A stretch of 64,000 bases of DNA, taken from positions 372,001 through 436,000 of the forward strand of contig JAPWGK010000004.1 in assembly GCA_029641185.1 (NCBI GenBank). Direction: 5' to 3'. The notes below the pieces were generated by a model that made no database searches, was not told where the DNA came from, and was given only the letters and a program-made list of their open reading frames with translations. Below are positions 26,174 through 38,680 of the stretch, piece by piece (the stretch's first letter is position 1; each line of letters starts with the position of its first letter). The stretch comes from Pseudofabraea citricarpa (Eukaryota; Ascomycota; Leotiomycetes; Helotiales; Dermateaceae). The translations under genes were made by a program, and so were the position numbers.

Positions 26174-27303
26174 TAGAATTATATAAATTCATGATCATCG
26201 GCATTCGTAGATGTTATCCTTCGGTTTCTTCATATCGTGAGAGGACTTTTCGGACTCTACCGGACTTAGAACAGGATGAATAGGGACCCGACGGCGGAAC
26301 TTTCGTAGGCGAATATCTTAGCATCGCAGGTCCTCATATAAAATACGGGGTAAACTAATCGCGTTCCCAAGCTATATGCGAGCTTTTCTCAACTTGTTAC
26401 ACAAATGCTAGTAAATGCATTACCCAATCATTTATTTACATACAAATTAAACCAAAAAAAAAAAAGTATTCAAAACATGCCATGTTTAAATTTGTGTATA
26501 ATTTTATGATAGTGGCAGGAACCATTCTTTATATGAACGTTAACCTTGCAACTTAATTGTATCAGCGAGCTGCTCTTTTGTTTATCTAACCAAGTGGTTT
26601 ATATAAAGGAATAGGGGGCGAAATACCATCTATGTCAATTGACCTTTACCAAACTAAGATTTTACAAGAACTATAAAAGGCATTAACCCACAGTAAGATC
26701 AGCTACTATGTGGGTTTTCGCCTTACGGCTTGGCGCCGGCAAAGAGCTGTTGTCCCACAGCTACTCCTGCGACTCAATTGAGTTTGTCCAATAGAACGAA
26801 GGGCTTAGATACTATTCTGTCTAGATTGATTAAAACCGTAGAAGAACCAGTTTTGAAAGAATTTCTAGCGGAGTTAACCCACAATATCCTACTCAAATAT
26901 TCTTATTTGGATCCCCGATATGAAGCCAAGACCCTCGGCAAGCTTGTAAAGAGAGGGGGCGGCCATAGTCTGTCAACAAGTTGTTATATCTATTCAGAAA
27001 CCTCTGATATTTCTATTCCGGGGCATAATTTAGCCACTCACAGCCTCTGCCTTTCGATTCGGCCTCGCTGTAGCTTACCAGACCGAACTACCCCTCAAGT
27101 GTCTTTGTATTATATTCAGCTCCACTGATTTGGCTGAGTTGATGGATGTAGCATGGTCAAGGGGGCTAATAAGTGTACGTGGCAAATGTGGGGTCAGGAG
27201 TTGGAGGTGCTAGTTTAATTGTCCCTAGAATAAATAGTTCACTGTATCATTCAACAGAAGCATTATCTCCGTCAACTTTTTAACTCAACCTTTTATTTAC
27301 ACT
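26174..27303. promoter_or_regulatory. Divergent intergenic region between SDR and P450
   Basis: About 1.1 kb that should hold both promoters. TATA-like sequences occur upstream of the P450 start (tataaaagg near 26,675). An open stretch at 26,730-27,128 lacks an ATG and resembles nothing I recognise. No conserved regulatory site can be named with confidence. Confidence 0.4.
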
Positions 27304-29218
27304 ATGACGCTCTACGTATCGCCAGAAATCTTGATTTCCGGTATCTTGTTATATTTCGTCTCTACGATCGTCTACAATCGCTATTTTCATCCTTTAGCCA
27401 AGTACCCTGGCCCGTTTTTGGCGTCATTTAGTAGTCTGTGGTTGGTGAAACAAGTTCTCTGGGGACGTCGTCTGGAAACGGTCGAGTACGAATGGCATAA
27501 GAAACATGGTACAGTACTCAAACGTAGACGAGTCGAAAGTTGCTTTTAATATTTAACACATCTCAAGGCTCGATTATACGATTTGCACCAAATGAGCTGG
27601 CAATCTCGGATCCCGTTGCCCTTAGGGAAATTTACAGTGTCAGAGACGTCTTCTTGAAGGTTGGTCATAATAGAAAAGTTCACTTGACATGTTACTGTGC
27701 TAAGCCGGAGGAAGACCGACTTTTTTAGACTACAACGGCCTGCCTTTGGTAAATAAAGAAATCTGCCTTGACTTGGGAAAATAACGAGAGACGCTTATGA
27801 TTTTGCCACAGCTAGAATTCCAGATCATCTAACGATGATAGACCCGAAGTCTCACACGCAAAGAAAAGAAATTGTCAACCATCTCTACTCAACTTCGTTT
27901 ATTGCGAAGTCTGAAAAGTATATCGAATCAGTCATCGAGCTCTTCTTCTCCCGAATGGATGAATTTGTGGAATCTGGTGAAACCTTTAATCTGATGAGCT
28001 GGCTTCAAATGTACTACCCTTGAACAATTTTCTTTAGTACAAATGCTGATCTAGCATACTAGGTTTGCTTACGACGCCGTTGGGGAACTGTTCCTCGGTA
28101 GGAAGCTTGGATATCTCGAAAACAGGGGCGACTTTAACGGCTTCATCGAAACTCTAGAAACGGCAGTGCCCGCTTTGCAAGCTTCTGGCCACCTCCCAAT
28201 CTACCTGCGACCAATTGCCCTGCTCATTGCCTCTGTTAACTCTCACATGAGAGATGCTCAAAAAGGAGTTACCAAAATGGGAGATGATTGTGAGCAGTTT
28301 GTTAAGGAGCGCTACCAGGCCATGAAGGAAGGGAAGTCTGTCCGAGAAGATTTCTTAACCAAAGTGCTTCAGATATACCTTGATAAAGGAGAAGAGATTG
28401 ATCTGCAACTGGTTGACATACAGGTTGAAATTTTTATCCCCATGTAAACCTCTGGCCCCTTAAACTCCTGCAGCCAGTAACTAACTCATGTCAACAGATT
28501 TGCTGGTAGTGATACTACTGGGATCGCACTTTGCGCCATAATTTACTATCTTCTGAAGCACCCACACGCATACAAAAAAGTCGTGGATGAGATCGACGAG
28601 GCTACAAACAACGGGCTGTTACCGGGTAAGTTTATTCAGTACACAGACGCCTTGAAATTGCCGTATTTTCACGCGGTCTGCCAGGAAGGCATGAGGATCC
28701 ATCCACCAGCATCAGCTCGTCTTCCGCGGGTAGTTCCAAAAGGAGGCCGTGTGATCGCTGGTGAATTCATTCCAGAGGGCACTAAAGTTGGAACTAATCC
28801 ATATACCATTCACCGAAATAAGAAAATCTTTGGGGAGGATGCAGACAAATTCAGACCTGAAAGGTGGTTGGTAGATGATACCAAAGAGATGTACTCTCAC
28901 ATTCAAACAGTATGTCTGATTGTCTGCATGTTGTTGTATATGTTTAGCTAACACCCCAATTTAGTTTGGTATTGGCTCAAGAACATGCATTGGGAAAAAT
29001 GTAAGTCTTTCGATGTACTTAGGACGACGAAAGGATACTAAAAACTTGTGGAAAAGGTCTCTCTGTTTGAAGTTTATAAATTGCTTGCACAACTTCTACG
29101 GACCTACAAGTTCGAGTTGGCGGATCCTGATGTTGAATGGAAACTTTGGAATTATGGGTTTTACAAGCCACAAGGTCTCGATATTCGCATTACAAAGCGA
29201 GATGTAGTGGCATCATAA
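27304..29218 (+). CDS. Cytochrome P450 monooxygenase (one junction unresolved)
   Basis: Exons read 27,304-27,508, 27,568-27,659, 27,729-27,748, 27,812-28,010, 28,063-28,443, 28,498-28,909, 28,965-29,000 and 29,057-29,218, with GT-AG introns of 52-69 bp; about 500 residues, the usual P450 length. Seen: an N-terminal membrane segment followed by the proline-rich KYPGPF hinge, the I-helix AGSDTTG, a PERW segment and the haem-binding FGIGSRTCIG, whose Cys binds iron; this motif sits in its own 36-nt exon. The part from 27,812 on is in frame throughout. Between exon 2 and the 20-nt exon 3 the frame is off by one or two bases with any canonical donor, so the gene may be frameshifted or use an odd site. 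With the divergent SDR it could act in secondary metabolism. Substrate unknown. Confidence 0.8.
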
Positions 29219-30829
29219 TTTATGGAAGGTAGCTGTGGCAGATCTCATATGGTGCTCAGATGAAGATTGTGTTTTGCATCTATAAATGAAAAAGAAACCA
29301 TTCTTCCCAAATCTTCTATTTCTACTTTCTCCACAATCCTTATTCCCCAAGCTATGTCTAGACACCAACTTAGAATTACTTATAGGGCTTATGTTGAGCG
29401 ATCTTGTGATGTTTTTTCATAGAACGAAGCAAGCACAGCTTATTAAATGAATATCCTCGAGCATTGAATTCGAGACAGTTCGTGAATTCGACCACTGTAG
29501 CTCAACTCATGTCTATAAACGAGCTTACCCAGACATCCCTCCCCTTTTATCCTCAGAGGACTTCCTCGGCCTGACTCAACACCCTGCAAAAAACGGGACA
29601 AAGTTAACCTCGAGCTTGCTAGATAATGATATAGTCACATATTCGAACTTATCGCTACTGAAGATGACTGTCTGTTGATTCGAGATGCGACCGCTGAGCT
29701 AAAGGGGAAAGTAGCCACACTTTGGAGGCAATTTTAGTGCAGGTTGCGAGTAACTCGTGGAGAACATTGATGCCTATTAGAAGGTGGACTAAAGTTTTTT
29801 TTAACGTCAAGTTCAACTATCATATCCGGGAGGATGAGAATGATCTAAAGGCTGTGATGTTGCGTATTGACACCGACTTCTAGGTTACGTACGTGGGATA
29901 CCGCTAGTAAGAATTAAGTGAAGATTTCTAGCCATCTACAATGGGGTGTGAGATTCAGAGCGGCATACAGTAATCAGACTATGTTATGCGATATTAAAAA
30001 CACGTTGTAGTTAAAGAATATAAAATTAACGGCAAATTCTTGATATACTCCTCGCACGCAGTGGACTTATTTTATCATCTTATAATGAAGGTGTTTGGGA
30101 CGGGCATTCCTTTCATTAAACTCTTACGATTCCAAACAGAAAAAAGGTTTAATGTAGAAGAAAAAGTAAGGGGGAGGAGGGTGGGGGATGTAGCGGCTAA
30201 CGTGGAATTAAATAAGTGAGGAATCGAGGGACGAGATCAAGTACAGGCGGAGAAGTAAGGGCGTACAATAATTTTGTCACTGTCATTGTCACTCGAGCCC
30301 AAGACAGCAATTACCTTGTGTTTTCGTTAGCCCCTTTGCGTACATATTATCGTGTGAAATAAGAGACTTTTAGTCGTGTTTTTTTTTTATCACCAACACC
30401 GCCTCGAAAGCCCTACTAACATCATTTGTATGTTAAAGCAACTACCACAGCGTCAGAGCCTTGAAAGCACAACCGATAACCTTAGCCCACAGCAGACTGC
30501 CATATCACTACGTGTGACACCAGTCGAAAACAAATTTGTCGACAAGCCAGTTGCGTTACCATGGATCGGAGATGAAAGTAAGTCAATTTCTCTTCTTCTT
30601 TTACAGAAGACAGCTTATCCCCCCTTTAAGGCCATGACATTGGAACTCTTGAAGATACCCATTGGAAAGCTCAGCGGAAGGTAGATCTTAGTGTGAATAG
30701 TGTTTATTTGTGGCTATGTCATGCATGCCTAAGCATCGTGCTCATAGCTGGTCAAGCTTTCATATACACAACACAACAGTAGACTATCTTGCGCCATATA
30801 TACACGCAGTCTCCAGTGTAGAGACCAGC
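29219..30829. other. 1.6-kb intergenic region, no gene seen
   Basis: This lies between the P450 and SEC9 3' ends, which face each other. Short open frames (such as 30,376-30,684) show no family resemblance. Two places (near 29,490 and 29,640-29,710) have tRNA-like A-box and B-box words on the minus strand but do not fold into a tRNA. Confidence 0.5.
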
Positions 30830-32179
30830 TTAGTGTATCCTGTCCAGCCTTGCTCTATTCATGGCGATTTGGTCATCAACCTTGTCAGACTAAAAAGTTG
30901 TGTTAGTTATTAAAGTTACCATCAAGTACAGAAACCAACATACCTTGCCAATAATCACATCAATATGCTTATTCTGCTCATCAACCTCCCTGCCGGTCGC
31001 TCGAGCCAGGGCATTCAGTCGCCCAGCTGCACCACCCAAGGCATCAAGATTAGCATCCAGCTCATTCTCCATGTCCTCGTCCTCGCTGTCAGCCTCGAAT
31101 TGATACTTTGAACGTTCAGCAAGACTGGATTTGCTTTGCTGGGGTCTATAGCCCGGATCTCCAGGTTGTAAATCCTTGAAAGCCCTCTCCATACGTTGCT
31201 GCGTTCCAAAAGCAGCTTGGCGGGTAGCATCACGCTGCTCACGTTCGGTGCGATGCTTCTCCACAATTTCCTGATCACGCTCTGCTCTTCTTGATGTAGA
31301 TGTGAATGGGTTGGAGACATGTACGGCAAACATGCTTCTATTCAAAGTTTTCAGCTCCTTTGCCCTCTCCTCGGCGATCCGGTTGTGGTTGGCAGCAAGA
31401 TCTAAGTTCTTTTCCGTGTTGTGAATGCGTTCACCTTGGGCGCCCAGTCTTGCCAAAGTGGCTCGGCCAGTCTCTTCTGCTTGAGCGGCAATTCGAAGAG
31501 CATTTCGCGTTGATGAAACATCTTCCCGCTTCATCTCACGGATTTGCTGCTTTGTCGCTTGGACGTCCTCCTCCTCCTCCTCTTCAGCCGTCAATTGTCT
31601 CTCTTCGCCATACGCTCCATAGCCCCCACCCTGTGAAGCACCCGAATCCGCACCATAGCCACCAGGACGCGCGCCTGGTGGTTGAGAAGACTTCTGAGCA
31701 TATCTGTCCTTCGCGCCACCAAACAAAGCATCTCGATTATCCTCTGTTGTTGTGGTATCTACACTGTTTGTTCGCCCTAAACCTCCATAGCCACTGGGGC
31801 CATATTTGGACCCAGCACCAGGCGCAGCGGCTCCGTCATATTTGTTTGCACCATAGCCACCACCACTGCCATATCGATCTGCACCATAACCTCCCGGGGC
31901 TGCACCAGGACCATTGGCTGGGCCGCCAGCTTTAGGGCCCTGAGGTAGACCCGTCCGAGCTTGCTGGTAAGGAGAAGGTCCGGAGGAGCCCATATTGGCG
32001 TATTTATTGGTGTCTTGGGCATATGGATCCGATGACTGAGGTGGTTGAGCGTAGGGATTTGACGATGCAGGTGCGGGCGAGGAGTTCTTTGAAGAACGTG
32101 AGAAAAGAGATGAGCGACTTGCTTCCTCATCAGCTGCATCAGCAGAGCCAGATTTCTTGCCAAAGCCAAATTTCTTCAT
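30830..32179 (-). CDS. SEC9: SEC9/SNAP-25-type plasma-membrane t-SNARE
   Basis: Two exons, 32,179-30,944 and 30,889-30,830, with a 54-bp intron, give 431 residues. SEC9 provides the Qb and Qc helices of the exocytic SNARE complex with syntaxin (Sso) and Snc at the plasma membrane. Residues 1-195 are a low-complexity Gly/Tyr/Pro/Ser-rich region with repeated GGYGA blocks. The Qb SNARE helix covers about 205-285, with its central Gln in LGAQGERI (248). The Qc helix covers about 370-431, with its central Gln in REVDEQNKH (402). There is no membrane segment and no palmitoylated Cys cluster, as in yeast Sec9. The last 19 residues come from the short second exon and complete the Qc helix. Confidence 0.93.
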
Positions 32180-33307
32180 GTTGGGCTAAGGACTTGTAAC
32201 AACGAGCAGACGGCGGGTTCAAAGACAGAACAAAGCTATCAATCAGGGAGGGAGAGATGGAAAATGCCCGGTTGTTTAGGGATAGTTTTGGGATACGCAG
32301 CGAGGAGCGAGGTGGTGAAGTGGTGAGGTGGTGAGGCAGGATGTGTATGTATATGTGTGGGCAAGCTGTACAATAGTAGTAGTAGTAGTGGAGGTGGTGG
32401 TGGGTTGCAAGTTGCAACAGTGCCGTGTCCTTGTCTGGGCTTCTTATGTGAAGCAGCAGCAGTTCGGTTTCAAGGGTGCGGGGCGCGGGCTGACACAGAA
32501 CACAGCCTCATAGTGGATGGGTGCAACCCTGCCCGCCTGGAGCACCCGAAAATACTGTGCAGACTGTACAGTAGGGGACGTGGCGATCACCCGAAAACGG
32601 ACAGCAGGGCTGGCCTGGCTGGATTGCGTGGATCGCGCGCGGCGGTTCCAGGTCAGGTGACTTACCACCTCCTGCTTGGCTGAGCTGGGACGTCGACGTC
32701 TTATTAGTCATTCGAGCTTCTACGTTCAACAGCACAGCGTTGTGGTCATCATCCTCCTGAACTCCCCACAACTCCACACAATAGTAGCCTCGATATTTCG
32801 CAGCCCGGGTTGGCAGCGCTATCAACGCCTACGCCGCCACGGTAGTGACTCACGCATCCTGCAAATACCCTATCTAGCACTGCAGTAATCCGGACCTCGA
32901 ACTTCAAATACAAACCTCCGCCCCGCACGCAACTTACTCCAGCCTCTACAGTCATCTCAATTACAACCGCCAGCATGTCTGCACGTCATTAGGATTCGTC
33001 TTGTGTCAACCGCGCAACTAGATGCTTGTAGGCCGCACCCAAAACTACATATTCACCACCACACTCATATCCAGATCCCTTCAAGCCCTCCTTTGTCCCA
33101 GAGTATCAAGATGCCTCTTCAATCGGCAAGGCCCACTTGCTCACGATACGCCTTTACAAACTGCATATCCAAACCGACTTCCAAATCAAAACCTGAACCA
33201 ATACTCATATTAAGGCAAACACGACTGGGTTAGGGAACGGCAGGAATTTACATGTCCACCCAAAGAAGTCACCTACCCTAAACTCCAACGCACATCTCTC
33301 GTCTTCT
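32180..33307. promoter_or_regulatory. Shared 1.1-kb promoter region SEC9/GTPase
   Basis: A head-to-head intergenic region. It contains an agt/gag-gtg trinucleotide run at about 32,376-32,402 (the 5' side of SEC9) and C-rich leader sequence before 33,308. No TATA box in a convincing place. Overlapping short open frames on both strands look like chance. Confidence 0.5.
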
Positions 33308-36122
33308 ATGGCGTCAATATTTACGTATGACTCGGTCCTCCAGAGGGTGTCTTCGCCATGGAATACACCTAGCGACTCCCCGAAGCCATCCTCGCCGGCA
33401 CCACCAAACAGTGAGACGTTAACGCGGCTCGAGCCGGAACCCCAGGAAGGACCCACGGAGTACAAGCTGCATTTAATGTTGCGGCCGCGAAGAACTTATA
33501 GTTCTACCAGCACCAGCTCGACATTGTCTGGATCACGGCTACACAAGCAGCGAACTGCAAGTCAAGCGAAGATTGCCAACAGGTCAGGTCCGCTCGCATC
33601 TTCGAGTCAGTCAAGGCAGCAACGTTTAGAACAGCTGACAACCCAATTGTTGTGGCGACTTCAACAGTCGTCTCCATACCATGCATCTTCGAAAGGCACC
33701 CTTATTATCCCGAAACTTCCAGAGATTGATGAAAAGGGCAATATCAATTCAAGACCAAACAATCTTCTTGCCGGCCTCGAGCAAAGCCGTGGAGCATTAT
33801 ACGAAATCGGCGTATCAGATGATGGAACTCTTATTGGACTCACTCCAGACGAGATGGACGAGAGTTTAGAGACCCTCCGAGCCATGGCTACCAGTCTGGG
33901 TTGTAATGTTGAGATTCTGCGACGAATCATCGTGGGACAGTGTGAGTGGGACGAGGTCCACGAGACAGATGGATGCTTCGAAGACACAGCAGAATCTCGG
34001 ACACAGATGTCCATGGCAAGTGGAATGGTCAATGCCTCTCAGGTCTCGCACCATGAAGCGAAGCTTTCTGTGGTCGAGGCTTTGGTAATGCCTAATCTTA
34101 GCCTTGAGAACGCCGTATTAGCTCCGTATTCTACACTGGGCATACCGGCTCCAAACAAAGTCGCAGAGCAAGTCGACAATGTATCAGTCCAGCCGTCTCC
34201 ACTTGGTCTTTGTGCCTCAACCGAGCAGCTCCGTGTTACTATTACTGGTCCATCCACATCTGGAAAGTCTTCCCTTTTGGGAACACTCCTAACAACCAAT
34301 CTAGATAATGGTCGTGGTAAAAGTCGAGTGACCTCACTCAAACATCCGCATGAGCTTGCGTCTGGTGTTACCAGTTCTGTTGCGCATGAACTAATAGGCT
34401 ACAAAGAACGAAGCGTTATTAATTATGCCACTGGAGATGTTACAACCTGGACTGATATTCATGCTGCAGCTGACGGTGGTCGTTTAGTCTGTATGACTGA
34501 CTCCGCTGGGCTCCCAAAATACCGACGCACGACTTTGAGGGGTTTGGTAGGCTGGGATCCGCACTGGCTTGCCCTCTGTCTAGGGGTTAGCGAAAACGAA
34601 TTCGGGCCAAGTGGTACTGTTTGTTCCTCAAACAATCTAGGGCAAAGCCCAAATGATATTGAAATTGATAGCGCAGGTGTATTTCTAGACCTTTGCTTGA
34701 AATTGGACAAACCCCTTGCGATTATAATCACTAAATATGATTTGGCATCGAAAGCTCGCTTACGACAAATGCTCACGAACATATACTCTGCTATAAAATC
34801 AAGCAAGCGGACTCCTTCCTTCATACGGCAAGACCCCTCAGAGGGCTCTTTTGACAATTTTAACACTATACCTAAAACAGCAGACGAATTTGTCCAAGCA
34901 GCCTTGCAACCTATGATGGTTTCGGGAGACTTCACGTCTATTGTACCTATAGTTGTGACAAGCGCAAAAACTGGCCAAGGCATGCAAACTCTCCATTCAC
35001 TATTGAAGAACCTTCCGGTGCCTATACCCCCAACAATGCATGGCTTTGTTGGCACCAGCCGAATGAACCCTGAGCAGCCAGCTTGTCTCTTTCATATCGA
35101 GGATACTTACGGTGTGGCCGCTTCATCTTTGCCACTAGTATCAAGTACTGCTGTTGAAGTTGACGGTGGGATTGTAATAGCTGGGCATCTTCGTTTTGGA
35201 AGCTTAACCATTGGTAATAATGTCATGATTGGAGTAAGTGACAGTCTCATATCAAAGTTCAGCCAAGCTGGTGGTGCAAAGTTTAACTGCAGCTAGCTCG
35301 AGATCAATCATGAGCTTCAAAAAAAATAGCTAACATTTATAGCCTTTCCCAATCAACACAGACATATCTTCCTCGTCATCCCGTCGTCGGTCCGCACGAT
35401 CTTCTCCAGCCACATTTGGAACCCCACTGTCTCACACTATTACCCATGGTCACTCACAGGGACAGCAGGACGCTACTAGCCTCGAAAACACAGCTGAGTG
35501 GCATACCGCTTCTATTGTGAGCATACGAAACCTGCGTCTTCCTGTACATACACTCCATGCTGGCCAGGTAGGCACTGTAGGAGTGGTTTTTGAGGGCAAC
35601 AACTTGCCGCCATCAGCCAGAATGGGATCTGTTCGAATACGGAAAGGGATGGTGATGGCTGTTCCTAGCCGACATATGACTGAAACTGGAAAGACTCTTC
35701 AAGCTGCTAGCAGGTTTACTGCCTCGTTTCGCGACAGCGATATTGTCTCACTGTCCCCTGGCAATTCGGTTATTGTTTACATTGCAAGTATACGTGCCGC
35801 AGCAAGAATCATCAGCTCCTTGCCCACTACATCTCCCAACTTGGAACTTTCGAACAGGAATGAATATTCAGATGACGTCTTCAGTCTTGATGCATTTGAT
35901 CTGAGGCAGGATGATGAGACTACAACCACGAACTATGAAATGGAATCTAGCACAGAGCTCACCATGGAGCTTTTAACAAATCGTGAATGGATCGAGCTTG
36001 GGTCTCCAGTTTTACTTATTCCAAACAGAGGTACGGGGGCGCCCGATGGGCCGGATAAAGGTAAGGGAGGACTGGGTAGTTTAGAGGGCTGTGTTGGGCG
36101 AGTCACTGTTGTAGAGGAATAA
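33308..36122 (+). CDS. GTPBP1/GTPBP2-like translational GTPase
   Basis: Exons 33,308-35,233 and 35,343-36,122 (109-bp intron) give 901 residues. GTPBP1 and GTPBP2 are relatives of elongation factor 1A that help resolve stalled ribosomes and affect mRNA decay. Seen: a long N-terminal extension, the P-loop GPSTSGKSS (314-322), a switch-I-like GVTSS with the conserved Thr (353-357), DSAG (398-401), TKYD (475-478) and TSAKTG for guanine binding. EF-Tu-like beta-barrel domains follow, with the family signature IGP across the splice junction and a VSIRNLRLPV segment. The splice choice is supported by exact frame and this conserved motif. The region 80-130 is Ser-rich and probably disordered. Confidence 0.88.
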
Positions 36123-36703
36123 TTTGAGAGTGCAAGCAAAACTCTACCAGTAGGCAGGCGCATGTAAAAAATTCATCACGTTTTGGACGAACAACCATTC
36201 TGATACAATTAATTCTCTTCGCCCGTTTTAACTCTCCTAGATAATGCTAGATGGAGCATGTGAGTGTCGTGCTCATCTCGAAGGCTGGGTACATCCCAGA
36301 GAGAAAGCAGCCAGATAATAGATAGATATACATATATTCAGTACAGTAGAGAGAAAACCGTCCCTGGTGCACAAGATTCTGCTTCCTTTTTTGAGGTATG
36401 CCGTTCCTTCTTGCCAAGTCCCGAATGTAAAATTTATACAACTCACGAGGTGGTCTCTTGGGGCCTGGTCTGAGTCCTGATGGCTTGATGAAATTATTTG
36501 CCAGTCTTACGGACATTGCAGATGCATGCGCGACAAATTAGTCTGAGAGTTAGGTTGCGGTAATGCCAATCCACAAGCAGACCATCCCCGGTTTCGCTCC
36601 ATTGGCGGAGTAAGTCCTGGATGGCGTGAGTTGTACGATTCTTTCTCCCATGCATCCCTTTCCTCTACAGAGACTGACATGACATGACCACATCATATCT
36701 TTA
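36123..36703. other. Convergent 3' region, no gene seen
   Basis: The 3' ends of the GTPase and EMC6 genes face each other here. Short open frames on both strands have no recognisable homology. A poly-pyrimidine stretch precedes 36,660. Confidence 0.4.
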
Positions 36704-37093
36704 CTACGCCCTGACCAAACCATAAAAGAGTGTCCAGGTCAAGACGAACCCACTGAGTCCCTCCACCAACCCGCCCGACCACAACTCGAAGCCCCCTCTA
36801 AAGAATCTCTTCAATCCCAACTCTCCTCCACCTTGTTCAGCATCCTTGACAAGCGCCGGCCGTACACGGAAGATATACACGAGAACCGAGGTGAGGAGCG
36901 AGAAGAAGAGGTAGAACAGGAAGCCCGGATAAGACTCCAGCCCAAGGATGCCAGCACCAATGCCGAATAGAGACGCGGTCAGGTTGTGGAGTGTTGCTAG
37001 AGTCTGCGGTACGGTATAGAGATGAGTAAGAGTTTCTTGAGATGAGTAAGAAGGAGAGAGGGGGGGGAGCGGCTGAAGCTTGGGGGCCATCAA
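36704..37093 (-). CDS. EMC6: ER membrane protein complex subunit 6
   Basis: A single-exon 129-residue protein, close to the usual length of EMC6 (about 110 residues). EMC is the ER insertase for tail-anchored and multipass membrane proteins. Seen: a cytosolic N-terminus, two hydrophobic segments (about residues 38-56 and 59-76) separated by the short LESYPG loop, and a third near the C-terminus (about 108-127). The first stretch carries the typical LHNLTASLFGIGAGILGL pattern. The start has two Met codons in a row; either could be used. No intron is needed. Confidence 0.88.
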   Translation of the reverse strand: MMAPKLQPLPPLSPSYSSQETLTHLYTVPQTLATLHNLTASLFGIGAGILGLESYPGFLFYLFFSLLTSVLVYIFRVRPALVKDAEQGGGELGLKRFFRGGFELWSGGLVEGLSGFVLTWTLFYGLVRA

Positions 37094-37731
37094 CAGCTCT
37101 CGATGCGAGCGCGACGACGGAGCTGAAGTGAACTAGCTAGCTAACTGGAAAGAAATACTCCGAACGAACCTTGGTGTTGTGTACAACTGACTCCTGCACT
37201 ATGGGGCTAATCTGGAGTTCTCGTTCAGTGAGCATATCTGCGGCTGCGACTGCGTATGCGTGCGATAGTACTGTGGGATCGGATGGTAGATGGAAAGTGG
37301 TCGACAGGTAAGCATGCGGCTTGTTTGTCATTACACAGTTGCGGAACATAGTTTTGCCGACATGCAACAACTCAACTACACCAGGCCAGTCCAATTGAAC
37401 TCGTTTTTCTTTTATATGGATTGTGTAGCTCCTCGAAAGGGTGTGGATATTAGCATGTATCTACTATTCTATATGTTTTGATTTATACCTTTTCAATAAG
37501 ACAATGGACAGAAACTCCGATTATTGTGAACAGATGATGAAGTATTAATTGGAATATCGACTTTTGGCTACAGAAATTCTACTACACTACCTAATAAATA
37601 AATACCTTACTACCCCAAGAAATTACGTTGTCTCGATAACTTAAAATTGAGGATGCGCCATCAGAAAGAAAGAAATACCAAGATATTTGTTGGTTATATA
37701 TCCATACTGGTGAAGAAAGGACAGGTCGGCA
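37094..37731. other. Intergenic region upstream of EMC6, no gene seen
   Basis: About 640 bases that act as the EMC6 promoter side and the 3' region of the next gene. Open frames at 37,137-37,394 (-) and 37,290-37,481 (+) overlap each other and have no recognisable family. Confidence 0.4.
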
Positions 37732-38680
37732 CTAAGCGACATATCTACCATAGTCGTTTAAATACTGTTGGTGATAGATGGACAGGCTGTAGTCAGACAT
37801 CGCTTCTGCTCGACGTAGATATCGAATCGCGTGAGTGAAATTATCCTCGTCGCGCGGCGGCCCCCTTACATTGCCGAGGCTCATCTCCGCTTCCGCAGCC
37901 TGTTGGTTGTTAAACGCGTGCTTCTTGGTGATGGTGAGAATCCAAAGACTTACTGACGCCAGCAAGTCACCACTTGTGGTTCCTTCCGTATCTGCAGCCC
38001 TTACAGCTCGATTGTAGAAGTCGACTGCGGGTTGAATGTACCCCCTAGCTTCAACATAGTAAGGTCCCTGCAACCTTTCGCGCTGGTTCACTAATCCTCT
38101 CAATCAATGGAAGGTTCTAAATAGTGGAATATATTCCCATGGCGTTCCGATAGAAACTTACTGCTGGTGCTTGAGTACTCACTACCTTCTTCGTACTGAA
38201 TCCTGCTCAAAGCAGCTTGTGCTCTCTGGAGCCAATTGCTTCCTAGACCTGAGGCAAAATGTTAGTCAACAGAAAAGCTTCGACCCAAGAACTGTGCCAC
38301 TTACCGATCAACACTTGTGAGTTTTCGGGATAGTTCCGAAGGACTTTCAGCCATGCAGCTTGACACCACTCTGCAATGTCCCGGATACTACCAGCATCTG
38401 CATCATGATAAGCAAAGTCTTGTAATCCTTGAATAACCCAGACTTGCTCGGCAAATCGCTGTGGGTTACGAAAAAAACGAAGATGATCCATTGCCGCCAT
38501 CGCCGAGCGAGCTGAGGGTATGTATGCATCTACCTCGGACGGCCGGTTTGAAACCACATCATCGAGGTCGGTAAGTATATTCTTAACTTGCTGTACGATA
38601 TCTTCAGCATTTCCGTCGGAGTTTCGGGCTTGGTGCGAGCCATGTGACCGATGCCGGTTAGATTGCGAGTTGCGAGACAT
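37732..38680 (-). CDS. Uncharacterised fungal protein, TPR-like helical
   Basis: Exons 38,680-38,305, 38,248-38,162 and 38,096-37,732 join in frame to 275 residues. I do not recognise a named family, though proteins of this layout (an N-terminal EVDAYIPSAR-type segment, a middle WLQRAQAAL segment, then a helical part with YVEARGYIQPA and LQQYL-like ends) are common and often multi-copy in Pezizomycotina, and the alternating helices look like tetratricopeptide repeats. The N-terminal 25 residues are polar with many His, Arg and Ser. No signal peptide or membrane segment is seen. Both introns are 57 and 65 bp with clean GTAAGT donors. Confidence 0.75.

Noticed and set aside
26730..27128. 132-codon plus-strand open frame
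   Set aside because: It opens on TTG with no ATG, and the second half looks like random translation. I kept only a note in the promoter entry.
27304..29218. P450 as a clear pseudogene
   Set aside because: Only one junction is uncertain. All later exons are in frame with intact haem and I-helix motifs, so I report it as a gene with a caveat.
29634..29710. tRNA-like A box and B box words on the minus strand
   Set aside because: The acceptor and D stems do not pair and no anticodon arm can be drawn.
30376..30684. 102-codon open frame before the SEC9 3' end
   Set aside because: No recognisable motif, and the start lies in a T-run; probably chance.
34459..35055. 198-codon minus-strand open frame
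   Set aside because: Shadow of the GTPase gene on the opposite strand, which has all G motifs.
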